Shown here: positions 8,093 to 17,119 of the stretch, in pieces | How the letters are laid out: each line of letters begins with the position of its first letter | Numbering within the stretch: position 1 is the first letter of the stretch | DNA from: Streptomyces sp. ISL-98 | GTDB taxonomy: Bacteria; Actinomycetota; Actinomycetes; Streptomycetales; Streptomycetaceae | Direction: 5' to 3' | Assembly: GCF_018614055.1 (NCBI RefSeq) | Contig: NZ_JAGGPB010000043.1 | Coordinates: 1-64,000, forward strand | DNA: 64,000 nt | The notes under the pieces: generated by a model | Told to the model about the DNA's origin: nothing | Databases searched by the model: none | The model's input: only the letters and a program-made list of their open reading frames with translations | Made by a program: the position numbers and the translations under genes

Positions 8093-9942
8093 GCGTCATC
8101 CCCCTCACTGGTGGCCCCGGACATCAGCCAGGCGTACTCGTCGCTGCTGCGCAGCAGTTCCTGGTGGGTGCCGACGGCGGTGATCCGGCCGCCGGAGAGC
8201 AGCGCGACCCGGTCGGCGAGCATCACGGTGGACGGCCGGTGTGCGACGACGAGCGCGGTCGTGTCCTCCAGTACGCGCCGCAGCGCCGCCTCCACCAGCG
8301 CCTCCGTATGCACGTCGAGCGCCGAGAGCGGATCGTCGAGCACCAGGAACCGAGGTCTGCCCACCACGGCTCTGGCCAGCGCGAGCCGCTGCCGCTGCCC
8401 GCCGGACAGGCTCAGCCCCTGCTCGCCCACCTGGGTGTCGCTGCCCTCGGGCAGTTCGTTCACGAATCGGGCCTGCGCGGTGTCGAGGGCACGCCGCAGG
8501 TCCGCCTCGTCCGCAACGCTGCCGGCGCCCATCAGTACGTTCTCCCCGACGCTTGCCGAAAAGAGCGTGGGCTCCTCGAAGGCGACGGACACCAACTCCC
8601 GCAGCCGCTCCCGGGGCATGGCGGTGATGTCCTGGCCGTCGAGCGTGATGCGCCCGGCGCTCACTTCGTGCAGTCGTGGTACGAGCGCGGTGAGCGTCGT
8701 CTTGCCGCTGCCGGTGGCGCCGACGAGGGCCAGGGTCTCGCCGGGCCGAATGTGCAGGTCGATGGACGCGAGCACGGGCCGAGTCCCGTCGGCGGCATCG
8801 GGATACCGGAACTCGACCCCGTCGAACACGATGCCGCCGGCACGAAGCCCTCCTCGCCCGGCGTCCCCAGGGTCTTTCCCGGGCGGCCGGTCCATCGCCT
8901 CACCCACCCCGGAGCCGCCCGCACCGCCAACCCCAGTCGCCCCGTCCGCCTCCTCCTGCGCGTCCATCACCTCGAAGTACCGCTCCGTCGCCGTCGCCGC
9001 GTCCTGGCTGATCGCCAGCAGGAAGCCGATCGAGTCCACCGGCCAGCGCAGCGCCAGCGCCGTCGACAGGAACGCCACCAGCGTGCCTGCCGACAGGGCG
9101 CCGTCCGCAACCTGGACCGTGCCGAGAACCAGCGCCGCGCCGATGGCCAGTTCCGGGAGGGTCGTGATCAGGCCCCAAATGCCCGCCAGCAGCCTTGCCT
9201 TGACCAGCTCCGTGCCGCGAAGTTTCAGCGAGAGCTCGCGGAAGGCGAGGGCCTGGCTGCGGTGCCGGCCGAAGCCCTTGATGATGCGGATGCCGAGCAC
9301 GCTCTCCTCGACCACGGTCGTCAGATCGCCGACCTGGTCCTGGGAACGCCGCGTCACCAGCGCGTACTTCGACTCGAAGACCGAGCACAGCACCACCAGC
9401 GGAATCACGGGCCCGAGCAGCACCAGTCCCAGCGCCCACTGCTGCTGAATCAAAATCACGAAGCCCACCAGGATCGTGACCCCGTTGACCAGCAGGAACG
9501 TCAGCGGAAACGCCAGGAACATCCGCAGCAGCATCAGATCCGTGGTCCCGCGTGACAGCAACTGGCCGGACGGCCACCGGTCATGGAAGGCGATCGGTAG
9601 CCGCTGCAGATGCCGGTACAGATCGGCCCGCATCGCCGCCTCCACCCCCGCCAGCGGCCGCGCCACCAGCCACCGCCGCAAGCCGAAGAGCGCCGCCTCG
9701 ACGAGCCCGAGCAGCAGCAGGTACAGCGCGCCCAGCCAGACCCCGCCCGGGTCGCCGTCCGCGACCGGACCGTCGACGATCCACTTCAGGACGAGCGGGA
9801 TGACGAGGCTGAGGCAGGAGGCCAGCACCGCGACAAATGCGGCGCTGACCAGGCGTATTCGTACCGGCCGTACGTACGGCCACAGACGCAGCAGCGAACG
9901 TACGGCCGATCGGTCCTTGGTGAGTGCAGGGGATCCGGTCAT
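8089..9942 (-). CDS. ABC exporter half-transporter A (MdlA/TM287-like), Walker B Asp variant
   Basis: 617 residues with an ABC membrane domain (about 20-320) and a nucleotide-binding domain. Walker A is GATGSGKTT and the canonical signature is LSLSGGQRQR. Walker B reads VLDDPLSALD, so the catalytic Glu is replaced by Asp. A Gly/Pro-rich linker of about 30 residues separates the two domains (around residue 335). It is the first gene of the pair and overlaps the second by 4 bp. With its partner it should make an asymmetric exporter in the cytoplasmic membrane. Confidence 0.93.
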   Translation of the reverse strand: MTGSPALTKDRSAVRSLLRLWPYVRPVRIRLVSAAFVAVLASCLSLVIPLVLKWIVDGPVADGDPGGVWLGALYLLLLGLVEAALFGLRRWLVARPLAGVEAAMRADLYRHLQRLPIAFHDRWPSGQLLSRGTTDLMLLRMFLAFPLTFLLVNGVTILVGFVILIQQQWALGLVLLGPVIPLVVLCSVFESKYALVTRRSQDQVGDLTTVVEESVLGIRIIKGFGRHRSQALAFRELSLKLRGTELVKARLLAGIWGLITTLPELAIGAALVLGTVQVADGALSAGTLVAFLSTALALRWPVDSIGFLLAISQDAATATERYFEVMDAQEEADGATGVGGAGGSGVGEAMDRPPGKDPGDAGRGGLRAGGIVFDGVEFRYPDAADGTRPVLASIDLHIRPGETLALVGATGSGKTTLTALVPRLHEVSAGRITLDGQDITAMPRERLRELVSVAFEEPTLFSASVGENVLMGAGSVADEADLRRALDTAQARFVNELPEGSDTQVGEQGLSLSGGQRQRLALARAVVGRPRFLVLDDPLSALDVHTEALVEAALRRVLEDTTALVVAHRPSTVMLADRVALLSGGRITAVGTHQELLRSSDEYAWLMSGATSEGDDA

Positions 9943-10003
9943 CAGGATCGAGCGTACGGTTCACCACTGACAGCGCTACCGGTTAAAAGTCGCCGCCTTC
10001 ACG

Positions 10004-12274
10004 TCACGTCCCGACCTTCAGCAGCAGCACCGACCTCGCCGGGACCGTGATCACCTCACCCCCCGGATGCACCCTGCCCGGAGCGGCGTCCTGTCCCTCC
10101 TCCGACGTGTCGACGACCACCTCGTACGCCTCCGCCCACGGCGGCCCCGGCAGCACGAAGCTCGAAGGTTGGTCCCCCGCGTGCAGGATGGCCAGGAAGC
10201 TGTCGTCCGTCACCTTCGCTCCACGCGCGTCGCGTCCCGGGATGTCGCGCCCCGACAGATACATGCCCAGCGTCGCCGTCGGCGCGTACCAGTCCTGCTC
10301 CGTCATCTCCTCGCCGCGCGCCGTGAACCAGGCCAGGTCCCGCAGCCCGTCCGCCGCCTGCGCCCGGCCCGAGAAAAAGGCGCGGCGCCGCAGCACCGGG
10401 TGCTCGTGGCGCAGGGCCAGCAGCCGGGACGTCAGCTCGAACAGACTCATCCGGCCCGGATCGTCGAGCAGCGACCAGTCGATCCAGCTGATCTCGTTGT
10501 CCTGGCAGTACGCGTTGTTGTTGCCGCCCTGCGTACGCCCCATCTCGTCGCCCGCCACCAGCATCGGCACGCCCGTCGACAACAGCAGCGTCGTCAGCAA
10601 GTTGCGCAGCTGCTGCCGGCGCAGTGTGTTCACCCGGTCGTCGTCGGTCTTACCCTCCGCACCGCAGTTCCACGACCGGTTGTCGTTCGTCCCGTCCCGG
10701 TTGGCCTCCCCGTTCGCCTCGTTGTGCTTGTGCTCGTACGACACGAGGTCGCGCAGTGTGAAGCCGTCGTGCGCGGTGACGAAGTTGACGGAGGCGTACG
10801 GCCGCCGCCCGCCCCATGCGTACAGATCGCTCGAACCGGACAGGCGGTACCCCAGGTCCCGTACGTCCGGCAGAGCACCCCGCCAGAAGTCCCGTACAGC
10901 GTCCCGGTAGCGGTCGTTCCACTCCGTCCAGAGGGGTGGAAACGCGCCCACCTGATAGCCGCCGTTTCCCACGTCCCACGGCTCGGCGATCAGCTTCACG
11001 CGCCGCAGCACAGGGTCCTGTGCGATCACCGCCAGGAACGGTGACAGCATGTCGACGTCGTGCATGGAACGGGCCAGGGCCGCCGCCAGGTCGAAGCGGA
11101 AGCCGTCCACGCCCATCTCGGTCACCCAGTACCTGAGCGAGTCCGTGATCAGCCGCAGGACGTTCGGCTGTACGACGTGCAGAGTGTTGCCGCAGCCCGT
11201 GTAGTCGGCGTACCGGCGGGCGTCCGCCTGGAGGCGGTAGTAGCCGCGATTGTCGATGCCGCGCAGCGACAGCATGGGCCCCAGCTCGCCCGCCTCCGCC
11301 GTGTGGTTGTAGACGACGTCGAGGATGACCTCGATGCCGGCCGAGTGCAGGGCCCGCACCATCCGCTTGAACTCCCCGACCTGCTCGCCGCGCGTGCCGC
11401 CGGAGGAGTAGCCGGCGTGCGGCGCGAAGTAGCCGATGGAGTTGTAGCCCCAGTAGTTGCGCAGGTCGCGGCGCAGGAGATGGTCCTCGTGGGCAAACTG
11501 GTGCACCGGCAGCAGCTCGACAGCCGTCACCCCCAGCCGTACGAGATGCTCGATCGCCGCCGGATGCGCGAGCCCCGCATACGTACCGCGCAACGGCTCC
11601 GGGATCTCCGGGTGCAGCTTCGTGAAGCCGCGCACATGCAGCTCGTAGATGACCGAATCCGCCCACGGCGTCTTGGGCCGCCGGTCGTCCACCCAGTCGT
11701 CGTCCGGCGCGTCGTCGTGGACCACGACCCCCTTGGGGACGTACGGCGCGGAGTCACGGTCGTCGCGCACCGTGTCGGCGACATGCTGCTGCGGCCAGTC
11801 CCTGACGTGCCCGTACACCTCGGCGGGCAGTGTGAAGTCGCCGTCCACTGCCCGTGCGTACGGATCGAGGAGCAGCTTCGCGTGGTTCCAGCGGGCCCCG
11901 GTCCAGGGGTCCCAGCGGCCGTGCACGCGGTAGCCGTATCGCTGTCCCGCGCGGACGCCCGGCACGAAGCCGTGCCAGATCTCGTGCGTCAGTTCGGTCA
12001 GCGGGCAGCGCGTCTCCGCGCCGTTGTCGTCGAAGAGGCACAGCTCGACCGCCTCCGCCCCGCCCGCCCACAGGGCGAAGTTGGTGCCCGCGACCCCGTC
12101 GGGACCGACGCGAAAGCGCGCCCCCAGGGGGGTGGGTGCCCCGGGCCATACGGGCGGCCTGCCCGCGTCGGGCCAGGGGCGGTGCCCGTTGACTCCGGAC
12201 GCGGCGGGCCGCTTGTCCCGCACGGCCTCCCGCACCGCATCCTGTACTGCCTCCTGCTCGGGTGCGCTGGACAC
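10004..12274 (-). CDS. glgX: Glycogen debranching enzyme GlgX (GH13 isoamylase type)
   Basis: Hydrolyses alpha-1,6 branches of (phosphorylase-limited) glycogen, about 756 residues. An N-terminal CBM48-like domain (GTNFALWAGGAEAVELCLFD) precedes a GH13 barrel. Its catalytic signatures are GVDGFRFDLA (nucleophile Asp), AEPWD (acid Glu) and VTAHDGFTLRD (transition-state Asp). The open frame extends to 12364. GTG at 12274 is chosen because GGAGGC sits 6 bp upstream of it and the residues before it look non-coding. It is divergent from the first L,D-transpeptidase, with a 156-bp shared promoter region. It acts in the cytoplasm in glycogen turnover during differentiation. Confidence 0.93.
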   Translation of the reverse strand: MSSAPEQEAVQDAVREAVRDKRPAASGVNGHRPWPDAGRPPVWPGAPTPLGARFRVGPDGVAGTNFALWAGGAEAVELCLFDDNGAETRCPLTELTHEIWHGFVPGVRAGQRYGYRVHGRWDPWTGARWNHAKLLLDPYARAVDGDFTLPAEVYGHVRDWPQQHVADTVRDDRDSAPYVPKGVVVHDDAPDDDWVDDRRPKTPWADSVIYELHVRGFTKLHPEIPEPLRGTYAGLAHPAAIEHLVRLGVTAVELLPVHQFAHEDHLLRRDLRNYWGYNSIGYFAPHAGYSSGGTRGEQVGEFKRMVRALHSAGIEVILDVVYNHTAEAGELGPMLSLRGIDNRGYYRLQADARRYADYTGCGNTLHVVQPNVLRLITDSLRYWVTEMGVDGFRFDLAAALARSMHDVDMLSPFLAVIAQDPVLRRVKLIAEPWDVGNGGYQVGAFPPLWTEWNDRYRDAVRDFWRGALPDVRDLGYRLSGSSDLYAWGGRRPYASVNFVTAHDGFTLRDLVSYEHKHNEANGEANRDGTNDNRSWNCGAEGKTDDDRVNTLRRQQLRNLLTTLLLSTGVPMLVAGDEMGRTQGGNNNAYCQDNEISWIDWSLLDDPGRMSLFELTSRLLALRHEHPVLRRRAFFSGRAQAADGLRDLAWFTARGEEMTEQDWYAPTATLGMYLSGRDIPGRDARGAKVTDDSFLAILHAGDQPSSFVLPGPPWAEAYEVVVDTSEEGQDAAPGRVHPGGEVITVPARSVLLLKVGT

Positions 12275-12430
12275 CTGTAAGCCTCCCGCGGCTCGACTGG
12301 ACCGGCGGATCCTTGAGGCCGTACGGCGTCCCGGCCGCGGTTCCCCTCGCGTGGTCCTTCCCACCTGTTCTGCCCGGAACAGGGGTCGTACTCACGTTTC
12401 CCCTGGAGGGGGGCGGTCGTTGGGCCGGTC

Positions 12431-13651
12431 GTGAGAGACGCAGCGAGACGTGCGAGGGCGGCCCTTGCCGCCGCACTGGTTGGGGCAGGACTGATCGCCG
12501 GACTGACCGGCTGCACGGTCGGTGGCAGCGGTGCGGCGTGGTCCGGCGGGAAGCCGCGATCGCCCCGGGAGGCGATCCGGGTGGTCCCCGAGGACGGGGC
12601 GAGGGGGGTCAGGGCCGACAGCCGTGTCGAGGTAACGGTGGCGGACGGGCGGCTGGAACGGGTCACGGTGGTACGCGTCGAGGACGCGGAACAGCAGGAG
12701 GTCGAGGGCCGGATTTCGGCGGACGGCCGGTCCTGGGAGCCGCAGGGGGGCGGGCCGCTGCAACTGGCCGCCAAATACTCGGTCGACGCGGTGGCCGTGG
12801 ACGGCCGGGGCCACCGCTCGGCCCGGCACACCTCGTTCACGACGGACGTCCCCCAGCATCGCTTCATCGGCTACTTCAAGCCCGAGAACCGGTCCACCGT
12901 CGGCACCGGCATGATCGTCTCGTTCAGCTTCAACCGTGCGGTCGCCGACCGTGCCGCCGTCGAACGCGCCATCAGGGTCAGCTCGGAGCCGCCCGTGGAG
13001 GTGGCGGGCCACTGGTTCGGCAACCAGCGCCTCGATTTCCGGCCACGCGAATACTGGACGCCCGGCACCGGCGTCAGCATCGATCTGCGACTGCGCGACG
13101 TCGAGGCTGCCCCCGGTGTGTACGGCATCCAGCAGAAGACCGTCGGTTTCACGGTCGGCCGCTCCCAGGTCTCCACGGTGGACGCGGAGGCGCACACCAT
13201 GGAGGTACGGCGCGACGGCAGGGTACTGGCGAAGGTGCCGGTCAGCGCCGGGGCGCCGAAGACCACGACGTACAACGGAAAGATGGTCGTCACCGAGCTG
13301 TACGACGTCACGCGGATGGACGGGAGAACGGTCGGCTTCGGCGGTGAGTACGACATTCCGGATGTGCCGCACGCGATGCGGCTGACGGCGTCCGGGACCT
13401 TCCTGCACGGCAACTACTGGGCACCCTCGGACACGTTCGGCACGGTCAACACCAGTCACGGCTGCATCGGCCTGCGCGACGAGAAGGGCGGCAGCCCGGA
13501 CGCCCCGGCCGGCTGGTTCTTCGACCGCACACTCATCGGCGACGTGGTCGAAGTGGTCAACTCCCATGACCGAAAGGTCGCTCCCGACAACGGCCTCGGC
13601 GGCTGGAACATGGACTGGAACCGCTGGAAGGCCGGTTCCGCCCTCTCGTAG
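12431..13651 (+). CDS. L,D-transpeptidase lipoprotein 1 (Ig-like plus YkuD)
   Basis: 406 residues. A type II signal peptide with lipobox LTGC near residue 33 anchors it to the outer face of the membrane. Two bacterial Ig-like domains (about 50-250) precede a YkuD catalytic domain with the catalytic SHGCIGLRD motif, where Cys is the nucleophile. The family forms 3-3 cross-links in peptidoglycan, or attaches proteins to it. The start is GTG 12431. The nearest purine run is about 17 bp upstream, so the ribosome site is weak. A paralogue of the same architecture lies immediately downstream, so this is a tandem duplication. Confidence 0.93.
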   Translation: MRDAARRARAALAAALVGAGLIAGLTGCTVGGSGAAWSGGKPRSPREAIRVVPEDGARGVRADSRVEVTVADGRLERVTVVRVEDAEQQEVEGRISADGRSWEPQGGGPLQLAAKYSVDAVAVDGRGHRSARHTSFTTDVPQHRFIGYFKPENRSTVGTGMIVSFSFNRAVADRAAVERAIRVSSEPPVEVAGHWFGNQRLDFRPREYWTPGTGVSIDLRLRDVEAAPGVYGIQQKTVGFTVGRSQVSTVDAEAHTMEVRRDGRVLAKVPVSAGAPKTTTYNGKMVVTELYDVTRMDGRTVGFGGEYDIPDVPHAMRLTASGTFLHGNYWAPSDTFGTVNTSHGCIGLRDEKGGSPDAPAGWFFDRTLIGDVVEVVNSHDRKVAPDNGLGGWNMDWNRWKAGSALS

Positions 13652-13684
13652 CTCTCCCGCTGACCTGCATGGCCCGCACAAGTC

Positions 13685-13711
13685 CCGGATGGACCGGATG
13701 GACCGGATGAA
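13685..13711. repeat. Three 9-bp direct repeats between the L,D-transpeptidases
   Basis: CCGGATGGA occurs twice and CCGGATGAA once in direct tandem (13685-13693, 13694-13702, 13703-13711), within the gap after the first L,D-transpeptidase. This could be a multi-copy regulator site or simple slippage. No other function can be read from it. Confidence 0.5.
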
Positions 13712-13848
13712 CCACTTGGGACCGAACGGTGACATTCATGGGGAGGCCCCGACACGCCCGGTGTGATTATCTATCGCCAGGCGCGCGGTAGCTGCGCGTG
13801 GGGGTGCGGGCCATGGCCAGGGCCAGGCCGTGCGAGGGGAGCAACACA

Positions 13849-15105
13849 TTGAACAGGCAGCCGATATCGGGGGCATCGGCCAGATCGCGGCAAGGACGTC
13901 GGCGAGGGCTTGGGGGCCCCGCGCTTCCGGCTCTGCTGGCCGCGATGATGGTGCTGGCGACGGCCTGCGGCGGAAGCGATGACTCCGGCTCAGGCGACGG
14001 CAAGGGCAAGGGCGGCGCCGGGAACGGCGGCGACACCAAGGCATCGCAGGCCGTGGTGACGATCGCACCCAAGGACGACGCGAAGAACGTCGCCACCAGC
14101 GGGGCACTGAAGATCACCGCCGACAAGGGCAAGCTGACGTCCGTCACGGTCGAGGACACCAAGGGCAACGACGTCGAGGGCAAGATCACCGACGGCGGCA
14201 CCGCCTGGAAGCCGTCGCACCACCTCGGCTCTGCGACCAAGTACAAGGTCCACGCGGTCGCGAAGGACTCCGAGGGCCGCGAGTCCGCGAAGGACACCAC
14301 CTTCACCACACTCGTCCCGCAGAACACGTTCGTCAGTTACTTCACGCCCGAGGACGGTTCGAAGGTCGGCGTCGGAATGCCGGTCTCGCTCCGCTTCAGC
14401 CGCGGCATCACCGAGCCCGAGGATGTCGAGAAGGCCGTCAAGGTGACCGCCGAGCCGTCCGTCCCGATCGAGGGCCACTGGTTCGGAAACGACCGCCTCG
14501 ACTTCCGTCCCGAGAAGTACTGGGCCGCGGGCACCAAGGTGACGCTGAAGCTCAACCTCGACGGCGTCGAGGGCCGCCCCGGGGTGTACGGCAAGCAGAC
14601 CAAGACCGTGAAGTTCACCGTCGGCCGCAGCCAGGTCAGCGTCGTGGACGCAAGGGCCCACACGATGACCGTCAAGCGCGACGGCAAGGTCCTCAAGACC
14701 ATCCCGATCACCGCGGGCGCCCCGTCGACCACGACGTACAACGGCCAGATGGTGATCAGCGAGAAGTACAAGGTGACGCGGATGAACGGCGCCACCGTCG
14801 GCTTCGGCGGCGAGTACGACATCAAGGACGTACCGCACGCGATGCGCCTGTCGAACTCGGGCACATTCATCCACGGCAACTACTGGGCCGGCGCCGGGAC
14901 GTTCGGCTCGGCGAATGTCAGCCACGGGTGCGTGGGCCTGCGCGATGTGCGCGGTGCGTACGACAGCAAGGTCCCCGCGGCCTGGTTCTTCGACAACTCG
15001 ATCCTCGGTGACGTGGTCGTCGTGAAGAACTCCAACGACAAGCAGATCCAGCCGGACAACGGCCTCAACGGCTGGAACATGTCCTGGTCGGAGTGGAAGA
15101 AGTAA
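13849..15105 (+). CDS. L,D-transpeptidase lipoprotein 2 (Ig-like plus YkuD)
   Basis: About 418 residues and the same layout as its upstream neighbour: lipoprotein signal (lipobox ATAC followed by a Gly/Ser/Asp-rich linker), two Ig-like domains and a YkuD domain with SHGCVGLRD. It contributes to 3-3 peptidoglycan cross-linking outside the membrane. The frame is open from GTG 13798 and ATG 13813. TTG 13849 is preferred because GAGGGGAG lies 7 bp upstream of it and the other starts lack a ribosome site. Its composition is richer in Lys codons (AAG) than the first copy, so the two copies have diverged and may serve different substrates or growth stages. Confidence 0.92.
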   Translation: MNRQPISGASARSRQGRRRGLGGPALPALLAAMMVLATACGGSDDSGSGDGKGKGGAGNGGDTKASQAVVTIAPKDDAKNVATSGALKITADKGKLTSVTVEDTKGNDVEGKITDGGTAWKPSHHLGSATKYKVHAVAKDSEGRESAKDTTFTTLVPQNTFVSYFTPEDGSKVGVGMPVSLRFSRGITEPEDVEKAVKVTAEPSVPIEGHWFGNDRLDFRPEKYWAAGTKVTLKLNLDGVEGRPGVYGKQTKTVKFTVGRSQVSVVDARAHTMTVKRDGKVLKTIPITAGAPSTTTYNGQMVISEKYKVTRMNGATVGFGGEYDIKDVPHAMRLSNSGTFIHGNYWAGAGTFGSANVSHGCVGLRDVRGAYDSKVPAAWFFDNSILGDVVVVKNSNDKQIQPDNGLNGWNMSWSEWKK

Positions 15106-15120
15106 TACCTGCCGTACGTA

Positions 15121-15158
15121 AACGGGCCCGTGCTGTTGTTCACAGCGGCGGGCCCGTT
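15121..15158 (+). terminator. Hairpin terminator after L,D-transpeptidase 2
   Basis: AACGGGCCCG (15121-15130) is an exact inverted copy of CGGGCCCGTT (15149-15158), with an 18-nt loop. It lies 15 bp after the stop codon and just before the next gene. There is no T-run, as is usual in Streptomyces. Confidence 0.75.
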
Positions 15159-15186
15159 GTCGTTAGCGCCGGTTAACCTGCTGGGC

Positions 15187-15954
15187 ATGACTGTGAATCT
15201 CGAAGTCTCCGAGGGCGTCGGCACCATCCGCCTGGCACGCCCGCCGATGAACGCACTGGACATCGCCACCCAGGACCGGCTGCGCGAGCTCGCCGAGGAG
15301 GCGACCCGGCGCGACGACGTACGCGCCGTGGTCATCTACGGCGGCGAGAAGGTGTTCGCGGCGGGCGCGGACATCAAGGAGATGCAGGCGATGGACCACG
15401 CGGCGATGGTCGTACGGTCGAAGGCCCTCCAGGATTCCTTCACCGCCGTGGCCCGCATCCCCAAGCCCGTCGTCGCCGCGATCACCGGCTATGCCCTGGG
15501 CGGCGGTTGCGAGCTGGCCCTGTGCGCCGACTTCCGTATCGCCGGGGAAAACGCCAAGCTCGGCCAGCCCGAGGTCCTGCTCGGCCTGATCCCGGGCGCG
15601 GGCGGCACCCAGCGGCTCTCGCGTCTGGTCGGCCCGTCCAAGGCCAAGGACCTCATCTTCACCGGTCGCCATGTGCGGGCCGACGAGGCCCTGACGATCG
15701 GCCTCGTCGACCGGGTCGTACCGGCCGACGAGGTGTACGAGCAGGCGCACGCGTGGGCCGCGAAGCTCGCGCACGGGCCCGCGATGGCGCTGCGTGCGGC
15801 CAAGGAGTCCATCGACGCGGGTCTGGAGACCGACGTGGACACCGGGCTCACCATCGAACGCAACTGGTTCGCCGGGCTGTTCGCGACCGAGGACCGGGAG
15901 CGCGGCATGCGCAGTTTCGTCGAAGAGGGACCCGGCAAGGCCAAGTTCCTCTGA
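15187..15954 (+). CDS. Enoyl-CoA hydratase/isomerase family protein
   Basis: 255-residue crotonase-fold protein that most likely hydrates trans-2-enoyl-CoA in fatty-acid beta-oxidation. The oxyanion-hole segments AAGADIKEM (about 55-63) and GYALGGGCELAL (about 101-112) are present, as are the catalytic Glu in the GGCELAL segment and the second Glu in GQPEVLLG. ATG 15187 is chosen over the upstream GTG at 15130, because the earlier stretch is the terminator hairpin of the preceding gene. A monocistronic unit followed by its own hairpin. Confidence 0.9.
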   Translation: MTVNLEVSEGVGTIRLARPPMNALDIATQDRLRELAEEATRRDDVRAVVIYGGEKVFAAGADIKEMQAMDHAAMVVRSKALQDSFTAVARIPKPVVAAITGYALGGGCELALCADFRIAGENAKLGQPEVLLGLIPGAGGTQRLSRLVGPSKAKDLIFTGRHVRADEALTIGLVDRVVPADEVYEQAHAWAAKLAHGPAMALRAAKESIDAGLETDVDTGLTIERNWFAGLFATEDRERGMRSFVEEGPGKAKFL

Positions 15955-15961
15955 GCGCGGG

Positions 15962-16007
15962 TCAGTTGAGGCGCCCGGGCGTACTCCTCCCGGGGCGGAT
16001 TAACTGA
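15962..16007 (+). terminator. Hairpin terminator after enoyl-CoA hydratase
   Basis: TCAGTT (15962-15967) pairs with AACTGA (16002-16007), and inside it a GC block (CGCCCGG/CCGGGGCG) pairs. It lies 8 bp after the stop codon. Confidence 0.65.
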
Positions 16008-16199
16008 GCCTTAAGCCAGCCTGAAGGCAGCCTTGCCCCGAACGCTTGGTGATCATGCGTGAGCGGTGGGTCACCGCAGGTCAGGCGGCCGACAGAGGGG
16101 GTGCGCTGCCCCCGGCATATGCCAAACAGCACCCCCGGACGGGGCGGTTCTGGGGGAGCGAATCCCCCGGAACGGCCCCGGAGGGGGTTCTGGGCGGCC

Positions 16200-16727
16200 A
16201 TGATGGGGGACATGGCGGGGCTGGATGGTGTGGAACAGCCGCGGCCGCGCGGGAGCGCGACCGCCGCGCGATGGTCACCGGCCGTCGAGGACGAACAAGC
16301 GTTCAAGGCGCTGGAGTTGTTCGGAAATCCGACGGATGAAGAAGTCCGGCTGCCCTCCCGCCCCGAGTCCGCCGCCACCGCCCGTCGGCTCACGCACTGC
16401 GTGGTGCTCCGGCAGTGGGGCCTCTCCCCGCAGACTGCCGAGCATGCCGTGCTGCTCGTGTCGGAGCTCGTCGGCAACGCCGTGCGGCACACCGGCGCCC
16501 GCGTCTTCGGGCTGCGCATGCTGAGGCGGAGGGGCTGGATGAGGATCGAGGTGCGTGATCCCTCGCGGGGCCTGCCCTGTCTGATGCCCGTACATGAGAT
16601 GGACACCAGCGGCCGGGGCCTCTTCCTCGTCGACAAACTGTCGGACCGATGGGGTGTGGACCTGCTCCCGCGCGGCAAGACGACGTGGTTCGAGATGCGC
16701 GTGTCGGAGCGCACCGCCGAGCACTGA
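16200..16727 (+). CDS. RsbW-like ATP-binding protein (HATPase_c anti-sigma type)
   Basis: About 175 residues. One HATPase_c domain occupies the C-terminal two thirds, with the N-box VLLVSELVGNAVRH, a weak DPSRGLP block in place of DxGxG, and the GRGLFLVDKLSDRWG block. Streptomycetes have many such orphan kinase-like proteins related to the anti-sigma factors RsbW/SpoIIAB. They act on anti-anti-sigma factors or sigma factors, and this one has no neighbouring partner. The frame is open from 16059. ATG 16200 (or 16203, 16212) fits domain length best, but no start has an ideal ribosome site. A strong terminator follows. Confidence 0.85.
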   Translation: MMGDMAGLDGVEQPRPRGSATAARWSPAVEDEQAFKALELFGNPTDEEVRLPSRPESAATARRLTHCVVLRQWGLSPQTAEHAVLLVSELVGNAVRHTGARVFGLRMLRRRGWMRIEVRDPSRGLPCLMPVHEMDTSGRGLFLVDKLSDRWGVDLLPRGKTTWFEMRVSERTAEH

Positions 16728-16752
16728 GCGCTTGAACGGCCATGCATGCACG

Positions 16753-16793
16753 AAAGCCCCCTGCGTGCCTGGTGCGGCACTTCGGGGGCTTTT
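16753..16793 (+). terminator. Rho-independent-type terminator after the RsbW-like gene
   Basis: AAAGCCCCC (16753-16761) pairs with GGGGGCTTT (16784-16792), followed by T. It sits 26 bp after the stop codon. Confidence 0.85.
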
Positions 16794-17119
16794 GTGGAGC
16801 GCCGTGGCATGGGGGTGTATCCACGGTCGCTTGTAATGACGACCTGGCCCGGGTCAATGGGGGTCGTGGGACCGACTATGGCAGACAGGTGAGCACGGCG
16901 CCAAAAGTCCTTAGCCATACAAATCTGTACATAATGCGTACTTCGGATCTGAATCGTAGGTGAGCTGGGCCACTCACCTGTCAAAGGCTGCATAAATATG
17001 AGACTTGGCGAGTGATTCATTGATCGCCGGGCCCGTCCGGCGGCCCGGCCCGACGACCCGTAGAGCATCAAATTGGGTCAATCATTACCTTCTGCTCCTA
17101 TTCCCCCTTAAATAGGCGC
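16794..17119. other. Long AT-richer intergenic region with nested inverted repeats
   Basis: No gene is visible. The segment is notably less GC-rich than its surroundings (especially 16900-17010 and 17060-17110). It contains GACAGGTGAG (16884-16893) as an exact inverted copy of CTCACCTGTC (16973-16982). A third copy of the core, GGTGAG at 16959-16964, can pair alternatively with CTCACC at 16973-16978. CCGTGG/CCACGG (16802-16807, 16821-16826) and CCTATT/AATAGG flanking the next start codon form further hairpins. It could be a leader RNA with alternative folds, a small RNA, or a multi-site promoter. Confidence 0.45.

Noticed and set aside
16794..17119. c-di-AMP (ydaO) or other known riboswitch before the deacetylase-like gene
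   Set aside because: The conserved strands of those riboswitches are absent; only unnamed inverted repeats are present.
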